9,763 bases of DNA from Candidatus Parcubacteria bacterium (GTDB lineage Bacteria; Patescibacteriota; Patescibacteriia; Patescibacteriales; UBA12075): contig JAGLNE010000031.1 in the NCBI GenBank assembly GCA_023139655.1, positions 1 through 9,763 on the forward strand, in the 5' to 3' direction. The notes beneath the pieces were generated by a model. The model made no database searches, had not been told where the DNA came from, and saw only the letters and a list, made by a program, of their open reading frames with translations. Both the position numbers and the translations under genes were made by a program. Positions 9,725 to 9,763 of this stretch are shown here, in pieces; the first letter of the stretch is position 1; every line of letters begins with the position of its first letter.

Positions 9725-9763
9725 AGTGATTAGAAATTTTTTTCAGCAAACGCGTAAATCCTA

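Overview
The window looks like an AT-rich chromosomal segment of an uncultured bacterium, most likely a member of the Candidate Phyla Radiation (Patescibacteria). The evidence is a repeat-rich intergenic landscape (several families of palindromic elements of the TGTCATTCTGAG, TGTCATTGCGAG and CCCTCTCC types), near absence of Shine-Dalgarno sequences, small single-pass membrane proteins, and a giant mosaic surface protein built from SdrD_B/SpaA-like, DUF11-like, Cys-rich and FN3-like modules. All genes read with ordinary stop codons and nothing requires UGA recoding. The assignment is by style only; no rRNA or other phylogenetic marker is present.

Layout. 1-26: end of a palindromic repeat. 28-600 (-): ECF-type sigma factor, preceded by a convincing ECF-type promoter (TGTAAC-N16-CGTA) whose -35 lies in a perfect 16-bp palindrome. 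601-1275: a 675-bp gene-free stretch with a composite REP-like cluster (862-1023) and, next to the following gene, two near-identical palindromic operator-like boxes. 1276-1965 (+): a small island of an excisionase/MerR-like HTH protein and a two-helix membrane protein, ended by a strong terminator shared with the convergent HU gene (2034-2315, -). 2361-2464: a 104-bp hairpin element. 2594-3184 (-): a thioredoxin gene behind a CsoR-family repressor gene. The repressor's G-tract palindromic operator sits exactly between a perfect -35 and a good -10, and the transcript is predicted to be leaderless or nearly so. 3237-3267: a double palindrome.

3415-6435 (-): a 1006-residue surface protein with an N-terminal export signal and a C-terminal LAITG-hydrophobic-basic tail resembling a class E sortase signal. 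Three of its prealbumin-like domains carry the Lys/Glu/Asn set of Cna_B/SpaA isopeptide domains. Divergent from it, 6635-7441 (+) encodes a membrane-anchored DUF4105 (Lnb N-terminal-like) putative papain-fold enzyme. 7452-7619: two repeat clusters. 7623-8727 (-): an overlapping pair, a repeat-containing membrane-anchored protein followed by a DUF2391-like integral membrane protein. 8777-8810: a perfect 14-bp hairpin. 8828-9604 (-): a response regulator made only of two receiver domains. 9635-9724: another long palindromic repeat.

Functional picture. The window is dominated by envelope and signalling functions (ECF sigma factor, double receiver protein, thiol/metal-responsive repressor with thioredoxin, cell-surface adhesin-like protein, membrane proteins). 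Most genes appear to be short independent transcription units separated by hairpins. The most testable signals are the His-less CsoR homologue autoregulating thioredoxin, the ECF autoregulatory promoter, the HTH/membrane pair with twin operators, and the sortase-like isopeptide-rich surface protein.
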